From Chloroflexota bacterium (GTDB lineage: Bacteria; Chloroflexota; Dehalococcoidia; Lucifugimonadales; UBA3495): a DNA stretch of 64,000 nt. The notes beneath the pieces were generated by a model. That model saw only the letters and a list, made by a program, of their open reading frames with translations. It was not told where the DNA came from and ran no database searches. Of this stretch, positions 34,929 to 44,500 are shown in pieces. Each line of letters opens with the position of its first letter. Position 1 is the first letter of the stretch. The DNA lies in contig JAPPGG010000056.1 of NCBI GenBank assembly GCA_028875055.1, positions 1 to 64,000 on the forward strand, given 5' to 3'. The translations under genes and the position numbers were made by a program.

Positions 34929-35433
34929 GATTCTTCACTCCTCTTTCAGCTTCGATTAAGCTCGATTCGGGGAAACAGGCAGAGCTTGCCTTTGTTCTAC
35001 CCTATCGCCAGTTCCCCTGACTAGACCAAGTATAGCAAAGTGCATTCAAAGGTCAAAACTGCTGAGGAAACTCCTCCGTTCATCGCCCGACCCCTGGCCT
35101 TCCCGTCTCGCGCTCAGCTATTGTCAGCTGACACATGCCCCTTTCCAGACTGCGTTGACCTTGCCTACCATCAAACTTATTGACTGGAATTCAGAAAGAC
35201 TCAGCCGAACTTCGCCCTCCACCGTATTTTGAGCTCAAATTCCTTGGCCTTGACGCAGGAGTACTCATTTGGGGGGAGGTTCCGACTTTCAGGAGGCAGT
35301 TGCCAGATACAAAATGAGGCCAAATGAGACCAGATGGGGCCAAAATTCGTTTTTTCACCCGATGCCGGCAATTTCACCCTATGAAGCTGCTGACCTGCCA
35401 CCTCACCGAGATGGCGGGACGTAGCTTCGCGGT
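34929..35433. other. Intergenic region with diverged repeat copy B
   Basis: 505 bases between the VOC start and the zinc-ribbon stop. Apart from the repeat at 35264-35360, an open minus-strand frame from about 35488 to 35201 runs through the repeat, but it lacks a ribosome site, overlaps the zinc-ribbon gene, and no family is recognised. Confidence 0.45.
35264..35360. repeat. Diverged 97-bp intergenic repeat, copy B
   Basis: Gap-free match to 32698-32794: shared blocks CTCATTT, GGG, TTCCG, CCAG, AAATGAGG and TTTTTT sit at identical offsets. Confidence 0.6.
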
Positions 35434-35592
35434 CTAGGGGTCGGAGCAGTCTCGGGTGAAGCCGCAGTTGGGACAACTGATCTTGCACTGCCGTTGAATC
35501 ATCTGGGCTCCGCAGATTTCGCAGAGCAATTCGTCAGCCCGGGAGGATGACCCGGCCTTCGTTGAGGTGGAAATCAGGGTGGGGTTGGTCAT
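35434..35592 (-). CDS. Small zinc-ribbon protein, 52 residues
   Basis: Reads from ATG 35592 to TAG 35434. It contains CEICG followed by QCKISCPNCGFTRDCSDP: four cysteines in two CxxC pairs and a terminal Cys-Ser-Asp-Pro, a compact zinc ribbon. GAGAGG lies upstream of the ATG, and the anti-sigma stop is only 27 bases away on the same strand, so it is probably the third gene of the sigma/anti-sigma operon. The terminal TRDCSDP looks like a conserved family ending, but I cannot name the function. Confidence 0.72.
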   Translation of the reverse strand: MTNPTLISTSTKAGSSSRADELLCEICGAQMIQRQCKISCPNCGFTRDCSDP

Positions 35593-35619
35593 GACTTGTG
35601 CGACCTCTCACTGGAATTT

Positions 35620-36546
35620 CTATCTGTCGCCAGGCGACAGGATCCTGGTCTGCAGAACCATCTCCTCGCCGGACCCTGCGCCGGTGTGGGGTTTGTCCAC
35701 GGTAAGGTTCATCCAGTCGAACCCATACAGGGACTCGGGCGGGTCCAGCGCCATGGTTCCCCATCCCGACGAATCTACCGAAATCTGCCCCACTGCCAGG
35801 TGCTGCCCGTTGCGTGACAACCAAACGTTGAAGGCCTGCGAGGGCTGCGGAGGCTCCATGTTGGCCAGCATCAAGATTGCCTTCCGGCCGTCACTGGTTA
35901 CCAGCAGCACCCCTTCGGACTCGCTGTTTCCGTCGGTGGGACTCAAAAGGAGGGGCTGGGTAAAAGGTCGGGCCATCAGGTAGCTTGTTTCCATAACCTG
36001 CTTTAAGGCCGAATCGGTCTGCTGCCCTTCAATCGCCAGTTGAGAAACTCCCGTGCTGGCCGAGGCGAGCCCGGCCTCCAAGTGCTCCAAACGGGAGTTG
36101 GTTTCAATTCTCTCCTGCTGCAGCGTATTCAACCTGCTGGTTGTTACCACGTTCATGATCAACGAAGCGGTGAGCAGCCCCACTACCAGGGTGGCGGCCA
36201 GGGGCATAGCGAAGGTGCTGAGGGTGAAGCGGGTGGAGGCTTCGTCGCTTTCCTTCTTGCGGACCCCTCCCCCATCCAGGGGCCTGAAAATCAAAGGAAG
36301 TTCCTCGACCGACTCCATGACACGGGCCCCTATTCCCTGCGGGGCCGACACCTGAGGCACCGCCTCGGCTAAGGCAAGCCCTGCCTGCTGGAAGTCAGCA
36401 ACTGCCTGGACGCAAAGCGGGCAGATCTCGAGGTGAGCCTCGAAGACTTCCCGCTCGTCCTCTTCCAGGGAACCCAGCACATAGGATTCGACCAGGTCTT
36501 CGAGGCACTCTGCGCCATCTGGTAGGTATGGATTATTCGTCGTCAT
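35620..36546 (-). CDS. RskA-like zinc anti-sigma factor
   Basis: A 308-residue single-pass membrane protein. The N-terminal cytoplasmic domain has the zinc anti-sigma motif HLEICPLC (HxxxCxxC, residues about 38-45). A membrane helix lies near residues 110-135, and the extracytoplasmic C-terminus matches the RskA domain (AFNVWLSRNGQHLAVG). It overlaps the sigma factor gene by 14 bases and would hold it at the membrane. Release may involve regulated proteolysis, for which the site-2 protease at 13458 is a candidate by analogy only. Confidence 0.9.
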   Translation of the reverse strand: MTTNNPYLPDGAECLEDLVESYVLGSLEEDEREVFEAHLEICPLCVQAVADFQQAGLALAEAVPQVSAPQGIGARVMESVEELPLIFRPLDGGGVRKKESDEASTRFTLSTFAMPLAATLVVGLLTASLIMNVVTTSRLNTLQQERIETNSRLEHLEAGLASASTGVSQLAIEGQQTDSALKQVMETSYLMARPFTQPLLLSPTDGNSESEGVLLVTSDGRKAILMLANMEPPQPSQAFNVWLSRNGQHLAVGQISVDSSGWGTMALDPPESLYGFDWMNLTVDKPHTGAGSGEEMVLQTRILSPGDR

Positions 36547-37108
36547 CTTGCCGTAGTTCTTCCCGAAGTTTCTGCAGGGCCAATCGAGCCCTAGTCTTCA
36601 CTGTACCCAGTGGCTGGCCCAGCCTGGCGGCAATCTCCGATTGGGAGAGGCCATTGAAGTAAGCCAGGTTGATTACCTCTTGTTGAGCGGCGGGCAACTT
36701 GGACAATGCCTCGCGAACCCTTTCGGCCTCCAGGTTTCGCTCCACAGCCACGTCCGTGGCAACTTCGCCTGAAGGAAGAAGGTCCAGTGTCTCGTACTCT
36801 TTAGGGTCGGAAATAGCGGCGGCGCGGCGCCGGGACCTGATTACGTCGATGACCTTGTGATGAGCAACGCTCATTATCCAGGTCTTGGGCTGCCCCCGCG
36901 AGGAGCTATAGCTGGCCGCCTTTAGCCAGATATTCAGGAACACGTCCTGAGTGGCTTCCTCCGCCACCGCTTCCGAGCGGAGCATGTACCGGGCCAGCGA
37001 ATAGACCGCCGATGAATACCGCTCGTAAATTGCTTCGAGGGCATCCTTGTCTCCGGCAGCGATTCGAACTAGCAGCTCCTGGTCCTCCAGGACCTGGTAG
37101 TCAGTCAC
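36533..37108 (-). CDS. ECF RNA polymerase sigma factor (SigK/SigL-like)
   Basis: A 191-residue ECF sigma factor. Region 2 (residues about 25-90) includes ATQDVFLNIWLKA and TWIMSVAHHKVIDVIRSRRR; region 4 (about 130-185) has QQEVINLAYFNGLSQSEIAA and LGTVKTRARLALQKLR. GTG start at 37108 with GGGAG upstream. Paired with the RskA-like anti-sigma factor. The operon probably feeds back on its own promoter, as is usual, but no clear ECF -35/-10 pair was found. Confidence 0.93.
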   Translation of the reverse strand: MTDYQVLEDQELLVRIAAGDKDALEAIYERYSSAVYSLARYMLRSEAVAEEATQDVFLNIWLKAASYSSSRGQPKTWIMSVAHHKVIDVIRSRRRAAAISDPKEYETLDLLPSGEVATDVAVERNLEAERVREALSKLPAAQQEVINLAYFNGLSQSEIAARLGQPLGTVKTRARLALQKLREELRQDDDE

Positions 37109-37198
37109 CGTCTATCTCCCGTTTGCCTGGAGTCGACACGCCTCTCATTCTGCACTACGAAAATCCGCTACAACCGGATTCGCCCCTGAGAGTCGTGC

Positions 37199-38029
37199 TC
37201 ACTCATTGGTGTTTTCGAAACGCTCAATCAATTCTCGGGCCGCGCTGATCTCACGAACATTCCTGGACCGGCCGATCAGAGACTCCAGGGTTCCCAGCGC
37301 GGCGCTCTTCTTGCCCTGGTCCATTTGACAACGCGCCAGGACCAGATAGAGCCCGGTGTTATCCGGATCAATGAGCAACATTCGTTCGATCACCGGCGCC
37401 AGACGGACCCAGTCGCGAAGCTGGAAATAAATGATGCGGAGGTTGTTCAGCATACGCTCAAGGATCTGCCTGGAGGTGGTGGGAGCAAGGAAACTCTCAT
37501 CCCACTGTACCCGCTGACCGAATAGCTGTTCAGCCAGCCGACGGCAGTCTCCCGCCGAAAGAAGTTGGCCTCGATGGAACGGATCCATGTAGAGGTCCAG
37601 GTCCTGGATTTTCACCAGAAAGTGGCCGGGCATCCCTACGCCATTGCAATTCAGCCCCAGACGTGCCGCCACACCGAGATAGAGAACCGACAGAGTTATG
37701 GGAATCCCAACCCGGGTGTCAATTACCCGATTCAGAAGACTGTTCTGGGGATTGTAGTAGTCTTCAGCATTGCCGGAAAATCCCATTTCGTCGAAGAAGT
37801 AGCGATTCAGGCTTCGGGCCAACTCCCCGGGGTCTTCATTGTCGCCAACCGCAGCCTTGACCTGTTGCGCCATGTCGTCTAGCGAGCGCAAATAGCCATC
37901 TACGTCCAGATCCGGATATTCTTCGCCCGCGATCAACAAGGCGGCACGTTGCAAGTCTATTTGACCTTCAGGAGAGCTCATCTCCTGAATGAAAAGCTCG
38001 CGGAAACTGGCAGGGGAGCTATCGGGCAT
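37199..38029 (-). CDS. SirB1-like transglutaminase-fold/TPR protein
   Basis: A 276-residue protein. The central segment NSLLNRVIDTRVGIPITLSVLY and GMPGHFLVKI match the SirB1/transglutaminase-like family; residues about 200-275 hold TPR-like repeats (LLIDPDNTGLYLVLARCQMDQG). The family's typical Cys is not obvious, so enzymatic activity is unlikely. ATG at 38029 is chosen over TTG at 38035; neither has a good ribosome site. Function unknown. Confidence 0.82.
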   Translation of the reverse strand: MPDSSPASFRELFIQEMSSPEGQIDLQRAALLIAGEEYPDLDVDGYLRSLDDMAQQVKAAVGDNEDPGELARSLNRYFFDEMGFSGNAEDYYNPQNSLLNRVIDTRVGIPITLSVLYLGVAARLGLNCNGVGMPGHFLVKIQDLDLYMDPFHRGQLLSAGDCRRLAEQLFGQRVQWDESFLAPTTSRQILERMLNNLRIIYFQLRDWVRLAPVIERMLLIDPDNTGLYLVLARCQMDQGKKSAALGTLESLIGRSRNVREISAARELIERFENTNE

Positions 38030-38056
38030 ATTCAACGGGTCGTTTTGGCGCTTATT

Positions 38057-39418
38057 CTAGACCACCAGGGTTTCCAGTAGACGGGTTAAATCGGGTTCTT
38101 CCTCAAACCGCCACAGGATGTCCAGCGCCGCCGAACATTGTTGCTCGGACAATACGGCTGAGGACAGGCTGGTGAATTTCTCGGCAACTTCATGGTCGCT
38201 AAGGGGGTTATTCTTGTGCCCCTTGGGATAGGAAGTGGCGGCTTCGGTGGTTCTGCCGCCGGACTCCACAACTTCAATTCTGCAGTTGTATTGCTGGGGA
38301 TACTTTTCGGTAAAGCCGGCTCCCTCGGACATGGTCATCCTGGACATAAGCGCCCGCAGGCTGGGGTCCGCGATACGGTGGGGCGCAAAACTCGCGGGAG
38401 TAACCGAGCCATCCTGAAGAGCCATGGCAACCAGGAAAGGGATGCTGTGGTCGGCAGTTTCCCTGGTCTGGGGATCCCATTTCTCGGGTTCCGTCTCGGG
38501 GCTGCTGACGCCGGACCGATAAATTTCGATGGAAATAGATTCGACGTTTTCGAGATTTATACGAGGGCGCAGGGCCACGGCAAGGCCGATTGGGGCCTGG
38601 GTGTGTATCTGAGAAGGATAAAATTTAAACGTAGTATCATTTATCAAAAACTGCTGGCCATCTCTTCCGAATTGCTCAAGGGTAACCTCCTGGGTAACCC
38701 CTGACTGCTCCCACAGTCCCCTTCTTCCCTGGAAGGGCTCGGCGGGGCCGGACATGCCTTCAGCGGCAAGCTGGGCCGCAAATACTCCTGCCCGGGTTGC
38801 GCTGGCCGTAGCGCATCCCTTCCACATGGAAAGTTCGCCGGTGCGAGTAACTCCAAGGGGCAAATTAGGGGCCAGGGCCAGGGATATGGCATTTCCCATG
38901 CTGTCCCGGTCCAGGCCCATCAGGGAACCGGCGGCGCAGGTGGCGCCAACGATGCTGAACATGCCCTGGTCCCAGCCCAGGTCACCGGTAACAACCTGGT
39001 CCGACAACCTGGCGAAAATTTCGTAGGCCAGGGTGATGGAAGTCAGAAGTTCCCGCCCGCTCCGGGAATAGGCGTCACCCACCGCCAATACGGCCGCAAT
39101 CATGTCGCTGGGATGACCGCCACCCGGAGAGAAGTAGGAGTCATTGCAGTCCAGGTAGCGGATCATGCAGCCATTGGCAAAAGAGGCCATATCCAGCGAA
39201 CTGAAGTCCTGGGTCCCGACCACCCGTGCCGGCGGATTCCCGGCGACAGAATACGCCAGCTTGCGGGCTATCTTGGCCGGTTCGGCCAGGTAACCACCCA
39301 TGGCACATCCCACCGTATCAATGAGTGTGCGCTTGACCTGGTGGACCGTGGCTGCGTCGAGGTCCTCATAGGTCAGGTCGCATGAGTATTCCGCCAGCAG
39401 CTTGGTGGTGTCGTCCAT
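38057..39418 (-). CDS. MmgE/PrpD family protein
   Basis: A 453-residue member of the 2-methylcitrate dehydratase/cis-aconitate decarboxylase (MmgE/PrpD) fold. Recognisable segments are VGCAMGGYLAEPAKIAR, GGHPSDMIAAVLAVGDA and TFKFYPSQIHTQAPI. ATG 39418 is favoured by an upstream GGAG. No prpB or prpC lies nearby, so the propionate pathway is not implied. It is probably a hydratase/dehydratase of an organic acid. Confidence 0.88.
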   Translation of the reverse strand: MDDTTKLLAEYSCDLTYEDLDAATVHQVKRTLIDTVGCAMGGYLAEPAKIARKLAYSVAGNPPARVVGTQDFSSLDMASFANGCMIRYLDCNDSYFSPGGGHPSDMIAAVLAVGDAYSRSGRELLTSITLAYEIFARLSDQVVTGDLGWDQGMFSIVGATCAAGSLMGLDRDSMGNAISLALAPNLPLGVTRTGELSMWKGCATASATRAGVFAAQLAAEGMSGPAEPFQGRRGLWEQSGVTQEVTLEQFGRDGQQFLINDTTFKFYPSQIHTQAPIGLAVALRPRINLENVESISIEIYRSGVSSPETEPEKWDPQTRETADHSIPFLVAMALQDGSVTPASFAPHRIADPSLRALMSRMTMSEGAGFTEKYPQQYNCRIEVVESGGRTTEAATSYPKGHKNNPLSDHEVAEKFTSLSSAVLSEQQCSAALDILWRFEEEPDLTRLLETLVV

Positions 39419-39481
39419 GGATGGCTCCGAATCTACTCTTTCTGGTCGATACACCGGGACATATAGCAGTAAGGGCCTCGC

Positions 39482-41494
39482 CTAGTTGTCGGCCGCCTGG
39501 GCTTCGGGCACCCTGCTGGTCAACTCGACGTAATGGTCTGATGCCTGGGCCACCAACAGTTCCACGTCCTCGGCCAGCACATAGCCCTGCTCGACCAGTT
39601 CCTCCGCTGCTGCCCTTATGCGGCTCAAATAGTCTTCCCGGGAAGAATAACGCTCCTCAATTGAAGCGCGGGGATCGCCGCTGGCTTCTCTTTCAGCCCG
39701 GGTGGCAGCGAAGGGAATGGTGGAGCCGGCCAAGGTGCCGCCAGTAGCTCCGCCAGAGGAAAGAATCTGCCCTTCCCCACCGATGTCTGCATGCCGCAGG
39801 TTCCAACCGGTATGGGTGGCCAGGGGTACGGTGGTCAGGGGCAATCGAATCCCGGCCTTTTCGTTGCCATCTTCGTCAACGGATGGAACCAGCAAAGGAT
39901 AGGGTTCCCCCATAACCGCTGGTACGTTTGTGGCCACTCCGGGCTCGGGTCCAAAGTCCATCCTGCGGAATCGACGGTAAGGGTCGGGAGTGTTTACGCC
40001 AGGAATCTTTCGCAACGCCTCAGACACAGAGTCGGCATCCGCAGCTGTGCCATCGTCCAGCCTGGGGTTCTGGCTTGGTGGCGCTTCTGTACCCTCGGAA
40101 ACCCACCGGTCCAGATTCACCAGCGCCGCTCTAAGCAGCGGCCTGTAGTCCAGGCAATTGAAAGGCTGCTGTCCCTTGCTTCCGTTCGCCGGGTCGCTGT
40201 CTCTCAGGTAAGTGGTGCCCAGCGGATGCTGCGCCCCACCAAAGTGGTAAACCCGGACATCGTCCGGAACCTCCAGGTCTCTTTCCCCTGACATGTCTAT
40301 ATGGACCATGGCTCCGCCGCCGCCCCAATACTCGGATGAGGTGTAGGTGTACATGATCTTGGGCAGCGGGCCCTGGGCGGCCGAACGGGTCAAGACGCCG
40401 TCGGTTTGCCCAGTAACCGGGTCGGTCTGCTCGCTGTCGCTAAAGGGGAAGAGATTGTTGGGGCTTCGGCTGGCCTGGCTGGAAGGCTGAGCAAAGCGCT
40501 GGTTGAATTCTCCGTGCTTGGCCCCGGCAACATGGGGAATCAGCCCGTCAAAGACCCTTCGACCCTGCTCATCGTAATTGAGGCCATAGTAAACAAGGTC
40601 GCGAAGGAAGCGACCGCTCTGGGAAGAACCGAAGCTGTAGGCGTATTCCAGGGAGCCGGCGCACGGATTTCCGTCCTCGGCAGTGCCGTGGCGCAGGAAG
40701 GACGCCAATTCACGGGTGGCCAGCAGGCCGGCCCCCACGATAGGGGCTCCAGTAGTGGAGTAGATGACCTGGTACACCTTGCCGGGCTCGAATCCGGACT
40801 CCCGGTAAACATAGTTGGCATCAGGGACGACCTGCCCATCCCTGACACGGGCAAATCGCCATTCTTCCCTGGGGATTATGGATTCCGGACCATCTTCGTG
40901 GTCCTGGACAGTCATGTAGGCTTCCCAGTCCTCCAGGTTGTTGGCAGGATAGGGCCGATGATTTCGGTCAGAAACGAAAACCTCGTTTATGGGCTCGTTA
41001 GGTACGAAGGTGACTACCAGCTTGCCGGAGATGCGAGTGCCATCCAGGTTGCGGGCCTCGGGCGGGTAGAGCCTGAGGACTCCGGGGACATCCGGCGCAT
41101 CGTGCTGCCAGCCGCACCAGGCGACAGTGTACCCCTGGCGCATCAGGAACCCATTCCCAGCCTCCAGGGGAACATCGGGGGCCAGGTCGGGAGCATTGTT
41201 GAAGTTGCGAAGGCAGGGACCACGGCCGCGGTTGAGAATGTCGAAAAAGAGCCTGCCGTTGCCCTTGCCGGGGTCAACCGGCCTCAGGATTCGAAAATCT
41301 GAGTAAAAGTGGACCTCACCCGTATTACTGCGAGGGGCAAGCTTGAGGTCAGTTACGGTTTCGTTGAAGGGATTCACCGGATCTACTGTGAAATAGACAG
41401 TCCCGTCCAGTTGTTCATAAGCTCCCACATCGCCGAATGACTCTCCGTTAGCGAAGGGTTGGCGGGAGGTAATTTCCAGCTTTCCTACAGCCAT
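39482..41494 (-). CDS. Large alpha/beta-hydrolase domain protein (PF20091 type)
   Basis: A 670-residue hydrolase. The nucleophile elbow is FGSSQSGRFLRD (G-S-S-Q-S-G), and His candidates include VYHFGGAQHP and TVPLATHTGWNL. No signal peptide. Members occur beside PrpD-like and amidohydrolase genes in Chloroflexota and Actinomycetota; activity is usually unknown. It ends 63 bases upstream of the PrpD-like ATG and is likely co-transcribed with it. Confidence 0.85.
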   Translation of the reverse strand: MAVGKLEITSRQPFANGESFGDVGAYEQLDGTVYFTVDPVNPFNETVTDLKLAPRSNTGEVHFYSDFRILRPVDPGKGNGRLFFDILNRGRGPCLRNFNNAPDLAPDVPLEAGNGFLMRQGYTVAWCGWQHDAPDVPGVLRLYPPEARNLDGTRISGKLVVTFVPNEPINEVFVSDRNHRPYPANNLEDWEAYMTVQDHEDGPESIIPREEWRFARVRDGQVVPDANYVYRESGFEPGKVYQVIYSTTGAPIVGAGLLATRELASFLRHGTAEDGNPCAGSLEYAYSFGSSQSGRFLRDLVYYGLNYDEQGRRVFDGLIPHVAGAKHGEFNQRFAQPSSQASRSPNNLFPFSDSEQTDPVTGQTDGVLTRSAAQGPLPKIMYTYTSSEYWGGGGAMVHIDMSGERDLEVPDDVRVYHFGGAQHPLGTTYLRDSDPANGSKGQQPFNCLDYRPLLRAALVNLDRWVSEGTEAPPSQNPRLDDGTAADADSVSEALRKIPGVNTPDPYRRFRRMDFGPEPGVATNVPAVMGEPYPLLVPSVDEDGNEKAGIRLPLTTVPLATHTGWNLRHADIGGEGQILSSGGATGGTLAGSTIPFAATRAEREASGDPRASIEERYSSREDYLSRIRAAAEELVEQGYVLAEDVELLVAQASDHYVELTSRVPEAQAADN

Positions 41495-41582
41495 TTTCAG
41501 CCTCCATTTGGGGTTTTGAACTCAGCCGGCGCACCCATTAAGGGACCTGAACCAGCCGGCAAGCAGTGTGGGTTGACCGAAC

Positions 41583-44500
41583 TCACAAAATGGCGCTGGT
41601 ATCTACATCCAGGTCCGTTGGCGCTTCATCACCGGTGAAATCGAGCCACCAGCGGGCAAATTGCCCTTCGCCATACTTGTCGCGCAGGCGGGCGAGGTGG
41701 GCCTTGACCTGAACCAGCACCGGAAGCTCGTACTCGGTGACCAGCTGATATGTACGAGCCGTCCATTCAAGGGCGCCAACGAGGTTGTCCGTCTCTTCAG
41801 CCACCATACCAAGCTGTCCATACGTTCGGGCTACCCGCTGCACATCCCCCAGTTCTTCGAAGATCTCCCTGGCCTGGTGATACCAGTTGTCCGCCTCCGC
41901 GTATCTCTGCTGCTCGTGGAAAAGAACTCCCAGCTGTCGGCACTCATCGCCGGCTCCCCGGCGGTCGCCCAGTTCCTCCCGCCGTTCCAGGGCGGCGAGA
42001 TACCACTCTTCCGCCTCTTCGAATACTATCCCCCTGTCCTGCTCCAAAAGACCCAGGAAATGCAACTCTGTGGCCATCTGAGCCTGATTCCCGAGCCTGT
42101 CGCACAGGCCCAGAGCCTGCTGGTACCAGTTCTTGGCTTCATCGAAGTTGTACTGAGCATGACAGACCGTTCCCAGTTCGTGATAGACCTGAGCTGCGGT
42201 TTCTTCGTCACGGTGCTCTTCAACCATTTCCCGGGCACGCTGGAACCAGCTTTCCGCCTCTTTGTGCTCGAACTTCAGCTGGGTTACCAGGCCCAGGGCC
42301 CGGTAGTCCTTGACCATTTCCTCTTCGTCGGGCAGGCGTTGGTGGATATCCAGGGCCTTGCCGTACCACTCCTTGGCCTCGGTATAGAGACGCTGGTGCT
42401 GGCGCACCTGGCCCAGGGCAAAGTAGTCGTCGGCCACAGAGGAGCGGTCCTCTCCGCTCTCGATGATTTCCAGGGACTTCTGGAACCAGCCCGCCGCTTC
42501 ATCCAGTCTCCGGTAGAGCAGGGCTATGGCGCCAAACTGGTGATAAACCGACGCGACCCGTGGGTCTGAGTCGGCTTCGGGCTGAGCCGTCAGGTAATCG
42601 GACAGCTGTTCGTTGAGTTCCTGGGCGCGTACAACGTCACCGCTTTCTACAGATTCACTCACATCCGTGCCCAGGAGGTACAACCAAAGGTCAATGGCTC
42701 CGGCTTCAAACGCAGATTCAGCTGACCCACCGACGGCTTCCAGGAGTTGCGACCTCAAACGGCGAAGTTCGGGTATCCGGCGCTGCATCCGGTAAACCTG
42801 GGCAAGAGGCTGGACTATGAGCTGGGCGTTGTCCCATTGGCTTGCCTCCAGCGCCAGTCCAAGGGCCTGATTCAGGTTACCCTCCTCAGCCAGCACGGCC
42901 GTAGCGCCGGAGTCCTGATTCTCGTAAAGCGACTCCATAAAGTAATCCGCGGTATCCGCATACACTCGCACGAACTCAGTTTCCAGGGTGCTGATGGCTT
43001 CAGCTCGAAGCTGACGCCCGAGCTTGGAACCCAGGAATCGCGGCACCGCCGGATGAATCTGGTACACGCTGGGAGAAATGGGCTCCAGGAGGCCGGCGGC
43101 CAGCCCGGACCGCAACAGCGTCCGGCACGCGCCCCAACCCAGCTCCTCGCCCATCGCTCCCCGATAAGCTGATTCCTGGGTAATGTGGGTGAGTATGTCC
43201 ATCATTACCCGACGCTGGAACAGGGCAAGGAACGGCAGGTGGGTGCGACTGCGGTGTGACATCTTGGTCCAGGAGTATTCCATCAGGGCGGTAAGGTAGC
43301 TGTCCCTTCCTTCCTCCACAGCCCATTCGGGCAACTCGCCTGTAGTGCGGGCCAGTTCCCCGCGCAGTACGGAAGCAGGAACATCGTTGAGCAGTGGCAA
43401 AGCGACCTGGCAGGCCAGGGGATGGCCCTCAATGTCGTCCAGCAATGTTGCGACTTCTTCGTTGATCCGGCCAACGTCAATGCCTGCCCTGGCGACAATG
43501 GCGCCGCCTAACTCCCGTCGTTCAACCCGGTTCAGTCCCTTCATTTCTATGACGGCAGGCGGTACAGGAAGCCAGCCCTCGGTGGGATTTCGACTGCTCA
43601 GCAAGACCTTGCTGGCACCGGCGCCGGTAACTTCGGATATGAAGCGGGCCATGTCTGCCTGCTCGGCCTCAGTCAACAAGCCAGGCGAACCCGAGGGAAA
43701 GCCGGCGATGTTTTCCGCCCCGTCAAGAATTAGCAGCGAGGGCTGCTCCTTGAGGTATTCCACCACCCAGCCAAGCTGCCTCTCGGCGTTGAGGTCGGCG
43801 AACCTCAGGCCCAGGATGGAGGTGCCAATTTCGTGTATTACCCGTTCCAGGCTGGCGGAGTGAGAGAGCTCGAAGGGAGTGTAGAATACGCCGCCAGGCA
43901 GTTCCCTTCGACCCGTTTGCTGAAGCCAACGGGCCAGGCCGAGGGCCAGCTCAGTCTTGCCCACCCCAGTGTTTCCAGACAGCAAGACCAGGCTGTCTAG
44001 CTCCAGGGCCTTTTCCAGCTGCGCCATCTCGGCATCTCTGCCGATAAGGCCATACTGGCCGGCCACCGGAAACTGGCTTTCCGGCTCTTCATCCTGTTGT
44101 TGCTGGATGGCGGGGGGAGCCAGCGGATTGACCTGTTGGGCCAAGATGGCAGGAGGCGAATAGCTTCGAGAGCGGTAAACGGAGGGTGTGATCCAGTCCC
44201 ACGATACCAGTGGACCGGACAAAGTGGGGCGATGCGGTTCATCCATCAGGCCACTACGGGCAGCAGCGAGTGATTCTCCCGCGTCCTTACCCTGGGCCAG
44301 GGACTGGTAAAATCTGCGGAGGAAGCCCTCTGTTGCAGGAGCGCCCCGAAGCTGCGTGGGTACCAAGATGGAAGCCGGGACCCCTGCGCTGGCCAGTTCC
44401 AGACCTACCTTCTCCCAGGCCTGGCGTTGCTGTTCGGTCCTGTTGCCCCGATCCCCTGCCGAAATGAAGACCAGGGGAACTCCGGCATCAATCAAGGCAC

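Noticed and set aside
37109-37198. ECF-type autoregulatory promoter for the sigma factor
   Set aside because: No convincing -35/-10 pair was found by eye in the 90-base gap; a motif search would be needed.
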